From the NCBI GenBank assembly GCA_023398345.1, contig JAEWSK010000172.1, forward strand, positions 1-13,773: DNA of 13,773 bases. Direction: 5' to 3'. This document shows positions 1 to 8,295 of this stretch, piece by piece. The notes under the pieces were generated by a model. That model had not been told where the DNA came from and made no database searches. It saw only the letters and a program-made list of their open reading frames with translations. The translations under genes were made by a program, and so were the position numbers. The stretch's first letter is position 1; every line of letters begins with the position of its first letter. Source of the stretch: Armatimonadota bacterium (GTDB lineage: Bacteria; Armatimonadota; UBA5829).

Positions 1-27
1 GAGATATGGTAGCGCAATTCGTAGCTG

Positions 28-141
28 ATGCCTAAAACATCAAAATCGAAATCTTCAAAACATGCATTCGATGCGGCGTGGGTTCTGGTTGCCGCGACGG
101 TAATAGCAGTCGCGGCAACCAGTTGCGCCGTATTTTTGTAA
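28..141 (+). pseudogene. possible N-terminal remnant (basic stretch plus one hydrophobic helix)
   Basis: An ATG at 28 opens a 37-codon frame ending at TAA 139-141. Residues 1-11 are polar and basic (MPKTSKSKSSK). A hydrophobic stretch rich in Ala and Val (AWVLVAATVIAVAAT) follows, which looks like the first membrane segment of an inner-membrane protein. No good Shine-Dalgarno site precedes the ATG. The frame runs almost directly into the TMTC-like remnant at 131-363, so it may be the start of the same decayed gene, joined by an internal deletion. It could also be a small membrane peptide or chance. A perfect 14-bp inverted repeat (85-122) lies inside the hydrophobic part, which argues against a freely evolving coding sequence. 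Confidence 0.25.
85..122. repeat. perfect 14-bp inverted repeat, terminator-like hairpin
   Basis: The arms at 85-98 and 109-122 are exact reverse complements (CTGGTTGCCGCGAC / GTCGCGGCAACCAG) around a 10-base loop (99-108). On the + strand a short T run (tattttt, about 131-137) follows, roughly nine bases after the stem. That is too far for a textbook intrinsic terminator. It could end transcription of a gene to the left of the window. A frame reading to TAA at 33-35 is compatible with such an upstream gene but too short to identify. Confidence 0.6.
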
Positions 142-363
142 AAAAATGATATGGCCTGTTAAGCTCGCATGTATATATCCACATCCAGGAAACACAATTT
201 CATTGTGGCAAGTGATAGCTAGCGGCATATTGCTTTTGCGATAACTTTGATTGCGCTATTTCGCGCGCGGCGTCAGCCGTATTTTGCATTCGGGTGGCTG
301 TGGTATATTATCAAGCTTGTGCCAGTAGTCGGCGATCAACTAATGGCAAGATCGCGATATTAA
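131..363 (+). pseudogene. decayed TMTC/TPR-type membrane protein (putative O-mannosyltransferase family)
   Basis: Two adjacent frames together spell a recognisable stretch of the multi-spanning domain of bacterial TMTC-like TPR proteins. The frame through 146-241 gives MIWPVKLACIYPHPG and then TISLWQV plus a hydrophobic helix, and stops at TAA 242-244. The next frame, from about 238, continues with ITLIALFRARRQ, PYFAFGWLWY and LVPVVG, then DQLMARSRY, and stops at TAA 361-363. In the family as I remember it, this is the block K-M-x-W-P ... YPHPG ... SLWQV ... RRxPYxxxGWLWY ... LVPVIG-LVQVG-xQxMADRYTY. So I see one frameshift near 225-240, a small in-frame loss after VPVVG and a stop where the family continues. 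A run of seven A at 140-146 may mark another slip. The upstream transmembrane part and the C-terminal TPR repeats are missing. The call rests on remembered family motifs, not on a search. Confidence 0.6.
284..311 (+). promoter_or_regulatory. weak candidate promoter for the GT2-corA pair
   Basis: TTGCAT (284-289), a 16-base spacer and TATTAT (306-311) fit a sigma70-type promoter about 110 bases before the GTG start at 423. The boxes lie inside the pseudogene remnant and could equally be fossil coding sequence. Confidence 0.22.
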
Positions 364-422
364 GCTGATGCTACACAAAGCCGAGGCGATGGCACGCTAA
401 AAAAAGCAGGAGGCAGCCTGAA

Positions 423-1178
423 GTGTTTGCAAACAAGAAGGTAGTTGTTGTGATGCCGGCATATAATGCAGCACAGACGCTTCGCCGGACATACGATGAA
501 GTGATGGATCAGGGAATAGTCGATCTTGTAATTGTCGTCGATGATGCCAGTCGGGATGAGACGTTCGCCATCGCCGAAACGCTACAACATGCTATAGCAT
601 ATCGCCACCCCCAAAATATGGGATATGGCGCAAACCAAAAGACTTGTTATAAGCTGGCGCTCGATCAAGGCGCGGATATTGTGGTGATGGTCCATCCCGA
701 TTACCAATATACGCCGCAGCTGCTGCCTGCGATGGTAAGTTTAGTGGCTAATGGGCTCTATGAGTGTGTGTTGGGATCGAGAATTCTTGGAGGGCGGGCA
801 ATGGCCGAGGGAATGCCTGCCTGGAAATACATATCGAACCGATTTCTCACCCTGGCTGAAAATGTGCTCTTGGGCGCAAAGATATCGGAATATCACACCG
901 GATACCGCGCATTTTCACGACGGATACTTGAAAAACTGCCGCTCGACGACAACTCGGACGACTTTGTATTCGACAATCAAATGCTCGCGCAGACCATATG
1001 GCATGGGTTCACAATAGGCGAGATAAGTTGTCCGGCAAAATACTTCGACGATGCAAGCTCCATCAATTTTGGCAGAAGTGTAAAATACGGCTTCGGCTGC
1101 CTTGGGACAGCATTGAGCTTTCGGCTTGCGCAAATGGGACTGCTGCGCACAAAGCTTTTTTCTCAGGTGAGAAAATGA
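423..1178 (+). CDS. GT2 glycosyltransferase, polyprenyl-phosphate-sugar synthase (DPM1)-like
   Basis: This 251-residue GT-A fold transferase resembles the dolichyl/polyprenyl-phosphate mannose or glucose synthase branch of family 2. Such enzymes move a sugar from an NDP-sugar to a lipid phosphate on the cytoplasmic face of the membrane. The GT2 hallmarks are in order: VVVVMPAYNAAQTL at 7-20, the nucleotide-binding VVDDASRD at 38-45, NMGYGAN at 65-71, and an HPDYQY acidic motif at 91-96 in place of the usual DxD. YHTGYRAFS follows at about 157-165, a block typical of this subgroup. There is no C-terminal transmembrane pair, only a mildly hydrophobic tail. The GTG start at 423 is set by AGGAGG at 408-413, nine bases upstream. 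The stop overlaps the corA start. The donor sugar cannot be read from sequence. A TMTC-like remnant, a family thought to use lipid-linked mannose, lies just upstream, which fits a donor-synthase role. Confidence 0.85.
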   Translation: MFANKKVVVVMPAYNAAQTLRRTYDEVMDQGIVDLVIVVDDASRDETFAIAETLQHAIAYRHPQNMGYGANQKTCYKLALDQGADIVVMVHPDYQYTPQLLPAMVSLVANGLYECVLGSRILGGRAMAEGMPAWKYISNRFLTLAENVLLGAKISEYHTGYRAFSRRILEKLPLDDNSDDFVFDNQMLAQTIWHGFTIGEISCPAKYFDDASSINFGRSVKYGFGCLGTALSFRLAQMGLLRTKLFSQVRK

Positions 1179-2146
1179 TAAAAGCAAACTTATTTACTGA
1201 GACGACAACCACACATGATGTGGACATAAATGACTGGCGCGAGCTTACGCAAGGCGGCTGCAGGCTGCTTTGGGTAGATGTGCAATCCGTCACAAGTGAC
1301 GATATGAACAAGCTGGCGCAGTGCTTCGATCTGCATGCAATTGCTGTAAAAGCGTGCTTGGACGGCTATAGAAGACCACATCTATATGAGTTCGACAAAC
1401 ACTTCTATGTCAACATGACTACACTGAACCAGCCGCGCGCAAATCATGATATACGACCACATGAGTTGCATGTTTTTGTCGGCGGCAATTTCATAATTAC
1501 AGTTACAAAAGAAAGCAATTGCGAGGCTGTAAATCAAGCTCAAAACGAGTATGTAATCTCGCCGGGACTATGTGCGCGCGGCCCGATGCATGCCGTCTAT
1601 CTGCTCGCCGAAAATCTTGTAGATACTTATTATCCCATCGTAAACAAGCTCGATGACAGCGCAGACAAACTTGAAAGCGAACTTTTGGAAAAGACCGATA
1701 AGGCACTGCTAAAACAAAACCTTGACCTCAAGCACGAAGTGTTCGAGCTGCGCAGGGTTCTCGGCCCGCAGAGAGATATTCTCAACGAACTCTCACGACG
1801 CGATTTTTCTTTCATCGAAGGCGAAGCCAATGTCTATTTGCAGGATGTAAACAATCGAATGATTCGCGTGTTCGATATGCTCGACACAATCAGGGAAGTA
1901 TTGACGAGCAACTTCGACATATACCTTGCATCGGTCTCCAACCGCCTAAATGATATTATGAAAGTGCTTACGATACTGGCGGTGATAATCGGCGTATTTT
2001 CTTTTGTAACGGGCTTTTTCGGCATGAACGTCTTCAGAGATGATCTGAAAATGCCTTTTAGAGATGTTATCGTATGGAGTTCGGCAATAGGCATGGTGGT
2101 CACGGCGGCACTGCTTTATATGTTTAGAAAAACCGGCTGGCTTTAA
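1175..2146 (+). CDS. corA: CorA-family magnesium/divalent cation transporter
   Basis: The 323-residue product has the CorA layout: a long, charged cytoplasmic N-terminal domain, a helix-rich region (about 150-260, with KLDDSADKLESELLEK), and two membrane helices at the C-terminus. The signature GMN lies at residues 283-285 (FFGMNVF), between TM1 (about 262-282) and TM2 (about 298-317). The protein ends with the usual short basic tail (FRKTGWL). CorA forms a pentamer that conducts Mg2+ and sometimes Co2+ or Ni2+; the GMN loop is the selectivity filter. I chose ATG 1175 because it overlaps the preceding stop as ATGA (1175-1178) and has an AGGTGA-type site just upstream. The frame stays open to 998, but that extension only reads through the GT2 gene. 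The overlap implies translational coupling to the GT2. Confidence 0.9.
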   Translation: MIKANLFTETTTTHDVDINDWRELTQGGCRLLWVDVQSVTSDDMNKLAQCFDLHAIAVKACLDGYRRPHLYEFDKHFYVNMTTLNQPRANHDIRPHELHVFVGGNFIITVTKESNCEAVNQAQNEYVISPGLCARGPMHAVYLLAENLVDTYYPIVNKLDDSADKLESELLEKTDKALLKQNLDLKHEVFELRRVLGPQRDILNELSRRDFSFIEGEANVYLQDVNNRMIRVFDMLDTIREVLTSNFDIYLASVSNRLNDIMKVLTILAVIIGVFSFVTGFFGMNVFRDDLKMPFRDVIVWSSAIGMVVTAALLYMFRKTGWL

Positions 2147-2186
2147 TCGAAGTGGGTAATGTCAGCTAACATGAGGGATTTATAAT

Positions 2187-3518
2187 ATGGACAAACAAGA
2201 TTTGCTTAAAATAGCTCAAGCAGCGTGTGAAGCAGCGGTTTCGAGCGGCGCAAAGTTCGCTGACGTAAGCGCCGGATTCGGCAGAAGCATCGGAGTGGAA
2301 CTGGAATCCAGCGCAATCAAAACCTGCAATTCGCGAAATGGCGGCGGCCTATCCGTGCGTGCGATATATAATGGCGGAACCGGCTGGTCAAGCACCGACA
2401 AAGCCACGCTCGAAGCAGCAATTGAAGCTGGCAAAAATGCTGCAAAACTTGCAAAACTTGCGGAGCCAGACCCCGACTTTGTTTCGCTGCCGAGTCCGGT
2501 TGAAAGCTATCCCAATATCGAGGGGCTGTTCGACCCGAAAATCGGCAATATTGATATAAAGACACTCATCGGATGTGCCTTAAAAAATATCGACGGAGCA
2601 CACTCAGTGTGCCCTGACTCAATTGTGCAAGGTGGTCTATCGGCGTGGAATGGCTCACGCGCACTTGCAAACTCACTGGGCATATCGCTTGCGTCCGATG
2701 GCTCGTCAATAAGCGGATATATAATGGCAATCGTTCGACGCGGAGACGATGTGGGCAGTTTCTATGATTTCGACCAAGCACGGGTGCTCGATGACTTCGA
2801 CGCCTCGGCCATCGGCGTCAGCGCGGCAAAAGAGGCAATGAAATTCCTGGGCGCACGCAAGAATGAGACAAAGAGAATGCCTGTAATATTGGGGCCGCTG
2901 GCTTCAGGGTCAATTTTTAACGGCATAGTCGGCAATGCCGATGCAGAAGGAATTCAGCGCCGACGGTCGTTTATGCTAGGTAAACTGGGCAAAAAGATCG
3001 GATCGGACGTCCTCACCATCAAAGATGAGCCTCACATACCTCGTGGGATGTCCTCGCGCCCATGGGACGAAGAAGGTTTCCCGACAAAACCACTTGTGGT
3101 CTTGGAAAAAGGGGTGCTGAAATCATATCTTTACGGCTCGTATACGGCCGGCAAAGCGGGCGCACAAAATACCGGTCACGGCACACGCGGCGGCAGGGCA
3201 TCATCGTCCAATGTCATTCCAACGCTTGGAACGATGACAAGCGCTGATATTATAAGCAGCACAAAAGAAGGGCTGTACATAAATATGGGCGGCATTCGTC
3301 CTAACAACGTCACCGGCGATGTGTCGGTTTCGGTCGATTTTGGCTTTAAAATTGAAAACGGCGAGCTTGCCTACCCCGTAATGAACGCAATGATTGGCGG
3401 CAACTTTTTAGACATGCTGGCTAATGTGGACGCAATCTCAAGCGATTACAGAGCCGAGCCGGGCCAGATAATGCCTACGATACGAATTCTCGACTGCCTG
3501 GTAGCGGGTGGAAAGTAG
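2187..3518 (+). CDS. TldE/PmbA-type subunit of the TldD/TldE protease family
   Basis: The 443-residue protein matches the TldD/PmbA (U62) family along its whole length. The N-terminal domain includes NGGGLSVRAIYNGGTGWSST (51-70). Later come the central PVILGPLASGSIF block (232-244), DEPHIPRGMSSRPWDEEG (280-297), and a C-terminal NAMIGGNFLDML block. TldD carries the zinc motif HExxxH. Here the equivalent position reads NGIVGNADAEG (245-255) with no histidine, so this is the non-metal TldE/PmbA partner type. In studied species TldD and TldE form a heterodimer that trims unfolded or modified peptides such as microcins; the role here is unknown. No tldD lies beside it. ATG 2187 has GAGGGA at 2173-2178. 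The gap from corA is 40 bases, so it may be cotranscribed with it. Confidence 0.85.
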   Translation: MDKQDLLKIAQAACEAAVSSGAKFADVSAGFGRSIGVELESSAIKTCNSRNGGGLSVRAIYNGGTGWSSTDKATLEAAIEAGKNAAKLAKLAEPDPDFVSLPSPVESYPNIEGLFDPKIGNIDIKTLIGCALKNIDGAHSVCPDSIVQGGLSAWNGSRALANSLGISLASDGSSISGYIMAIVRRGDDVGSFYDFDQARVLDDFDASAIGVSAAKEAMKFLGARKNETKRMPVILGPLASGSIFNGIVGNADAEGIQRRRSFMLGKLGKKIGSDVLTIKDEPHIPRGMSSRPWDEEGFPTKPLVVLEKGVLKSYLYGSYTAGKAGAQNTGHGTRGGRASSSNVIPTLGTMTSADIISSTKEGLYINMGGIRPNNVTGDVSVSVDFGFKIENGELAYPVMNAMIGGNFLDMLANVDAISSDYRAEPGQIMPTIRILDCLVAGGK

Positions 3519-3588
3519 CCAGACCCTTCGCCGCAAATACGCAGGACAAATTTGTATATGTAACATACGCGCACGCCAACCAATTTTG

Positions 3589-3617
3589 TTGACAGCCCAT
3601 CGGTAAAGACGGATAAT
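3589..3617 (+). promoter_or_regulatory. sigma70-type promoter for the aminotransferase-nucleotidyltransferase pair
   Basis: There is a perfect -35 TTGACA (3589-3594), a 17-base spacer and GATAAT (3612-3617), five of six matches to the -10 consensus. The predicted start of transcription is near 3624, about 60 bases before the ATG at 3684. It lies in the 165-base gap after the tldE-type gene, where I see no strong terminator. Confidence 0.7.
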
Positions 3618-3628
3618 ACTATCTGGAG

Positions 3629-3650
3629 AGGCGGAACGCCCCGTTTTTTT
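3629..3650 (+). other. short GC hairpin plus T7 run in the leader
   Basis: GGCG-GAA-CGCC forms a four-pair stem with a three-base loop, followed by CCG and seven T (3644-3650). It sits only a few bases after the predicted transcription start, and a second small hairpin (GTCC-CTC-GGAC, 3658-3668) comes just before the ribosome site GGAG (3673-3676). The first element could be a weak terminator for the upstream gene or an attenuator. The stem is short, so confidence is low. Confidence 0.3.
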
Positions 3651-3683
3651 GCGATCTGTCCCTCGGACTTCTGGAGACACACC

Positions 3684-4811
3684 ATGCCTATACCCGTTGT
3701 AAACCCGAAAGCACAAAATCTGACGCTAAAGCAAGAGCTGTCGGCGGCGGTGCAGTCTGTTTTAGATTCGGGAGCATTCGTGCTCGGACCGAACATGGCG
3801 GCACTTGAGCCCGAAGTTGCACAGGTCTGCGAGGCAAAATATGGCGTCGCGGTCAATTCCGGCACAGACGCGCTAATCATAGCACTGGCGGCCTGTGGAG
3901 TTGGACCCGGTGACGAGGTCATCACTACGCCGTTTACGTTTGTTGCAACCACCGAAGCCATAATGGTAGTGGGCGCAAAGCCAGTGTATGCCGATATCGA
4001 TCCTACCGACTTCACTTTAAACCCGGATGAAGTCGAAAGCAAGATTACTTCAAAGACGCGCGCTATACTTCCCGTCCACCTATACGGCCAGTGTGCCGAT
4101 GCGGCAAAATTCAATGAAATAGCGAAAAAGCACGGTCTGAAAGTAATTTATGACGGCGCGCAGGCAATCGGTTCGCGTCACAACGACAGCGGCATAGGCG
4201 CATATGGGGATGCCTCCACACTCAGTTTTTATCCGACAAAAAATCTCGGAGCATGCGGCGACGGTGGGATGGTGCTAACCAGCAGCGATGATATCTACAA
4301 ACTCGCCAAATCGCTGCGATTTCATGGGCAGGGCGACATAGGCCACGACTCTACTTACACCTACGAGCATGTCGGCTACTGCACACGGCTCGATGAGTTC
4401 CAGGCAGCGGTTTTGCGTGTCAAGCTCGGCCATATAGGAAAATGGAATGAGGCCAGAAGATCCATTGCAGAGCGCTACATAAAAGCATTCGGCGATCTTC
4501 CGATCGAACTGCCTGTGCCAAAGGCCGGTAACGTTCACATATATCACCAGTTCACGGTCAGATCCGCCAAGCGCAACGAGCTTGCTGCAAAGCTCGCAGC
4601 AAAAGGTATTGGCTCGAAGGTCTTTTATCCGAGCCCACTCCACTTGGAATACGCCTATCAGTCACTCGGTTATAAGCCAGGCGATTTCCCTGAGTCAGAG
4701 AGGGCCGCACGCGAAGTGCTCAGTCTGCCTATGTTCCCGGAACTATCCGACGAAGATGTGGAAAAAGTAATTGCCGCCGTGCGCGAAGCAGCACTGGAAC
4801 TAAATGACTAG
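3684..4811 (+). CDS. DegT/DnrJ/EryC1/StrS-family sugar aminotransferase
   Basis: This 375-residue PLP enzyme transfers an amino group (usually from glutamate) to a keto-sugar nucleotide, making amino-sugars for surface glycans. Visible marks are the N-terminal IPVVNPKAQN, the loop SGAFVLGPN (29-37), NSGTDALIIAL at 58-68 (cofactor phosphate binding), and TTPFTFVATTEA at 81-92. YDGAQAIGS follows at 156-164, with Asp157 and Gln160 facing the PLP ring. SFYPTKNLGACGDGG spans 181-195, and Lys186 is the Schiff-base lysine. The C-terminal block HIYHQFTVR is also typical. The closest remembered types are WbpE/WlbC-like aminotransferases, but the substrate cannot be fixed from sequence. The ATG at 3684 has GGAG seven bases upstream. 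The nucleotidyltransferase follows after 31 bases under the same promoter. Confidence 0.9.
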   Translation: MPIPVVNPKAQNLTLKQELSAAVQSVLDSGAFVLGPNMAALEPEVAQVCEAKYGVAVNSGTDALIIALAACGVGPGDEVITTPFTFVATTEAIMVVGAKPVYADIDPTDFTLNPDEVESKITSKTRAILPVHLYGQCADAAKFNEIAKKHGLKVIYDGAQAIGSRHNDSGIGAYGDASTLSFYPTKNLGACGDGGMVLTSSDDIYKLAKSLRFHGQGDIGHDSTYTYEHVGYCTRLDEFQAAVLRVKLGHIGKWNEARRSIAERYIKAFGDLPIELPVPKAGNVHIYHQFTVRSAKRNELAAKLAAKGIGSKVFYPSPLHLEYAYQSLGYKPGDFPESERAAREVLSLPMFPELSDEDVEKVIAAVREAALELND

Positions 4812-4842
4812 GATCGACCGTAAGTAAGTCGAGAGGTGTTGG

Positions 4843-5907
4843 ATGAAAGCAATGATACTGGCCGCCGGGGTTGGTTCCCGGCTTGATCCATTGACTCGCA
4901 ATCTGCCGAAGCCACTTGTGCCTGTGGTGAACAAACCTGTCATGGAGCACATCGTGGAGATGCTTGCGCGCAATGGGTTTAAAGACATCATGGTGAACCT
5001 CCACTATCTTGGCGACCGCATCAAAGAATATTTCGGCGACGGCAGCAAGTGGGGAGTCAAGATCAGCTACTCTCCCGAAGAACAACTTTGGGGCGATGCC
5101 GGGAGCGTAAAACGCTGCCAGAATTTCTTTGACGAAGATACATTCATCGTAGTCGGCGGGGATGACCTCGCAGACATGGACCTAAAAAAGCTCGTCCGCT
5201 TTCATAAGGACAAAAAGGCGCTCGCAACAATCGCTCTGTCGCTAGTCGATGACCCATCCGAATACGGAATTGCGCTGCTAAACGACCGCGGCCGCATTAC
5301 GCGATTTCTTGAAAAACCAAAAGGTGAAGTAGTGTTTTCCAATTCGGCAAACACCGGCGTCTACGTCTTTGACCGCCAAATTTTAGAACTAATTCCAAAA
5401 AATACGCCATACGGCTTCGGAAACAACCTCTTTCCCATGCTTCTCGAACAAAAAGCCCGGTTCTTCGGCTATCTCACGTCGAGCTATTGGAAAGACGTCG
5501 GCAGCCTCAAGCAATATCAAGAAGCGCACCGAGATGCAATGAACGGTCGCGCAGACTGCACTATGCCTGTGGACGAAGCGCGGAAATATGTCTGGATAGG
5601 TGCAAACGTTGAGATTGACCCTAGCGCCGAAATCGGTTATCCTGTAGTGATTGGCAATAACTGCAGGATAGAGAAGGACGCAAAACTCCTTGAGTATTCC
5701 GTTCTTGGAGACAATTGCGTGCTCGAAAAAGGGGCCGTCGTCAAGCAGAGCGTGCTGTGGGAAGGCGCATGCGTGATGTGGGGCACGGTGCTCGAACGGT
5801 GTGTAGTCGGCGATCATTGCAGCGTAAAATCCAGCGCGGCCGTCTTTGACGGCGTGATCGTTGACCCGATTCGCCGGAACGGCGATGGGAAAGCCAACAA
5901 GAAATAG
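4843..5907 (+). CDS. NDP-sugar pyrophosphorylase with left-handed beta-helix tail
   Basis: The 354-residue enzyme joins a sugar-1-phosphate to NTP to give an NDP-sugar and pyrophosphate. The N-terminal nucleotidyltransferase domain has the signature AAGVGSRLDPLTRNLPKPLV (7-26), with Lys23 in the usual place, then WGDAGSV (83-89), VGGDDLADMD (104-113), FLEKP (155-159) and YWKDVGSLKQYQEA (215-228). From about 250 the chain turns into hexapeptide-like repeats (IGANVEIDPSAEIG, VIGNNCRIEKDA, LGDNCVLEKGA, VGDHCSVKSSA), a beta-helix that often serves trimer formation or a second activity. The architecture fits mannose-1-phosphate guanylyltransferase-like or glucose-1-phosphate transferase-like proteins; the base and sugar are not decided. 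The ribosome site GAGAGGTG (4831-4838) is close to the ATG. Its pairing with the aminotransferase points to synthesis of an activated sugar. Confidence 0.87.
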   Translation: MKAMILAAGVGSRLDPLTRNLPKPLVPVVNKPVMEHIVEMLARNGFKDIMVNLHYLGDRIKEYFGDGSKWGVKISYSPEEQLWGDAGSVKRCQNFFDEDTFIVVGGDDLADMDLKKLVRFHKDKKALATIALSLVDDPSEYGIALLNDRGRITRFLEKPKGEVVFSNSANTGVYVFDRQILELIPKNTPYGFGNNLFPMLLEQKARFFGYLTSSYWKDVGSLKQYQEAHRDAMNGRADCTMPVDEARKYVWIGANVEIDPSAEIGYPVVIGNNCRIEKDAKLLEYSVLGDNCVLEKGAVVKQSVLWEGACVMWGTVLERCVVGDHCSVKSSAAVFDGVIVDPIRRNGDGKANKK

Positions 5908-7311
<1,404 letters not shown>

Positions 7312-7341
7312 AAAGTTACAAGTTAAAGAGCTGCAATTAAG

Positions 7342-7376
7342 TTGGTCCGGGACATCTTGCCCCGGACCAATCTTTG
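7342..7376 (+). terminator. terminator-like hairpin after ahcY
   Basis: TTGGTCCGGG (7342-7351) and CCCGGACCAA (7361-7370) form a perfect 10-bp stem with a nine-base loop. TCTTTG follows, a poor T tract. It is probably a weak intrinsic terminator or a 3' end stabiliser between ahcY and the wecG-like gene. Confidence 0.55.
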
Positions 7377-7395
7377 ATGGCATGTCGGCCGTTAT

Positions 7396-7407
7396 TTGCA
7401 ATTGCAA
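7396..7407. repeat. 12-bp perfect palindrome
   Basis: TTGCAATTGCAA lies 34 bases before the wecG-like start. It could be a regulator site or chance. I see no convincing promoter boxes around it. Confidence 0.3.
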
Positions 7408-7441
7408 TGGCGGATAAACTTTTTGGGATGAAGTACGATAG

Positions 7442-8185
7442 ATGGATGAAACGCCGTTTATAAAGATATTGGGCGTCAAGGTTCATCGGATCGATATGGC
7501 GACGACGCTTGATTTGATCCGTAAATTTGTCGCAAGCGCAAAGCCGCATATTATCGTCACAGCCGATGCTTCGGGAATTGCGCGCGCCCAAAACGACAGT
7601 GAATTCCGCGACCTGATCGACAAAGCCGACTTGGTTACGCCGGACAGCGCAGGAGTACTTTGGGGTGCTGCAAAATTGGGCACGCCTTTAATTGAACGTG
7701 TGAGCGGAGTCGACATTGCGCGAGAAATGTGCCGAATTGCCGCAGAGGACGGATTTTCTATATATTTCCTCGGCGCGGCTCCCGGTGTGGCGGAGCTTGC
7801 AGCGGAAAATCTAGCGGCTCAACACCCCGGATTGAAAATTGCAGGTACGCACGACGGCTACTTTGACACCTCGCGCGACGCAGAAATTGCAAAGATCGTC
7901 AATGACTCAGGGGCAAAGGCTCTATTGGTTGCAATGGGAATTCCTCGCCAAGAAAAGTTCATCCGTGATAACATGGATGAGCTGGGCGTATGTGTCGCGA
8001 TGGGCGTTGGCGGTTCGTTTGACGTATTTTCAGGCAAGGTCAAACGCGCGCCGGAATGGTTTCAGCGCCACAGCCTCGAATGGCTGTATCGCCTTGCGAT
8101 GGATCCAAAAAATAAGTTATCGAAAGTCTGGTCACTGCGCAAATTCGTAGCACTAATTTTAATTGCGAAAGCGCGAAAGAGCTAA
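7442..8185 (+). CDS. WecG/TagA/CpsF-family glycosyltransferase (GT26)
   Basis: The 247-residue protein belongs to the family that adds N-acetylmannosamine, its uronic acid or related sugars to a lipid-linked precursor (teichoic acid linkage unit, enterobacterial common antigen, capsule). Family blocks are KILGVKVHRID (8-18), IIVTADASGIARA (37-49), and KADLVTPDSAGVLWGA (61-76) with acidic residues at 63 and 68. Further on are ERVSGVDI (85-92), YFLGAAPG (108-115), GIPRQEKFI (166-174), and GVGGSFDVFSGKVKRAP (188-204) followed by LEWLYRLAMDP. The T-x-N motif of classical TagA reads T-A-D here, which I recall in one family branch. The C-terminal helix rich in K and R may dock to the membrane. The ribosome site (GGGATG about 7425-7430) is weak and distant. 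It likely works with the surface-sugar genes upstream. Confidence 0.9.
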   Translation: MDETPFIKILGVKVHRIDMATTLDLIRKFVASAKPHIIVTADASGIARAQNDSEFRDLIDKADLVTPDSAGVLWGAAKLGTPLIERVSGVDIAREMCRIAAEDGFSIYFLGAAPGVAELAAENLAAQHPGLKIAGTHDGYFDTSRDAEIAKIVNDSGAKALLVAMGIPRQEKFIRDNMDELGVCVAMGVGGSFDVFSGKVKRAPEWFQRHSLEWLYRLAMDPKNKLSKVWSLRKFVALILIAKARKS

Positions 8186-8202
8186 TCCCCATCATTTTGA
8201 CT

Positions 8203-8231
8203 TTGAAAAAGTTGCAGTGCATTGTCATAAA
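8203..8231 (+). promoter_or_regulatory. candidate promoter for the PfkB-comF pair
   Basis: TTGAAA (8203-8208), a 17-base spacer and CATAAA (8226-8231) match five and four bases of the sigma70 boxes. An overlapping TTGACT begins at 8197. Start of transcription would be near 8238, about 58 bases ahead of the PfkB ATG. Confidence 0.4.
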
Positions 8232-8265
8232 AAAAACGCGCCAATGCAAATGCATTTTAGCTTAC

Positions 8266-8277
8266 TTTGCCGGCAAA
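8266..8277. repeat. 12-bp palindrome in the PfkB leader
   Basis: TTTGCCGGCAAA is a perfect palindrome five bases before the ribosome site AAAGGAAG (8283-8290). It could be an operator or a small hairpin affecting translation; chance is possible. Confidence 0.3.
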
Positions 8278-8295
8278 AAACGAAAGGAAGTTCAT

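Noticed and set aside
146..244. 32-codon frame from ATG 146 as a small gene
   Set aside because: It has no ribosome site, and its content matches the interior of a TMTC-like membrane domain, so it is treated as part of a pseudogene.
998..1174. N-terminal extension of the CorA frame
   Set aside because: It reads through the GT2 gene in another frame, does not resemble CorA, and ATG 1175 has an ATGA overlap and a ribosome site.
3446..4114. 222-codon open frame on the - strand
   Set aside because: It lies antisense to the aminotransferase gene, matches no family I recognise, and is explained by codon bias of the + strand gene. The same holds for - strand frames at 5389-5910 and 6292-6894, and the + frame at 11823-12305 antisense to dnaK.
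8197..8295. 33-codon extension of the PfkB gene from TTG 8197
   Set aside because: It is lysine-rich and unlike the family, covers the candidate promoter and leader, and has no ribosome site; ATG 8296 does.
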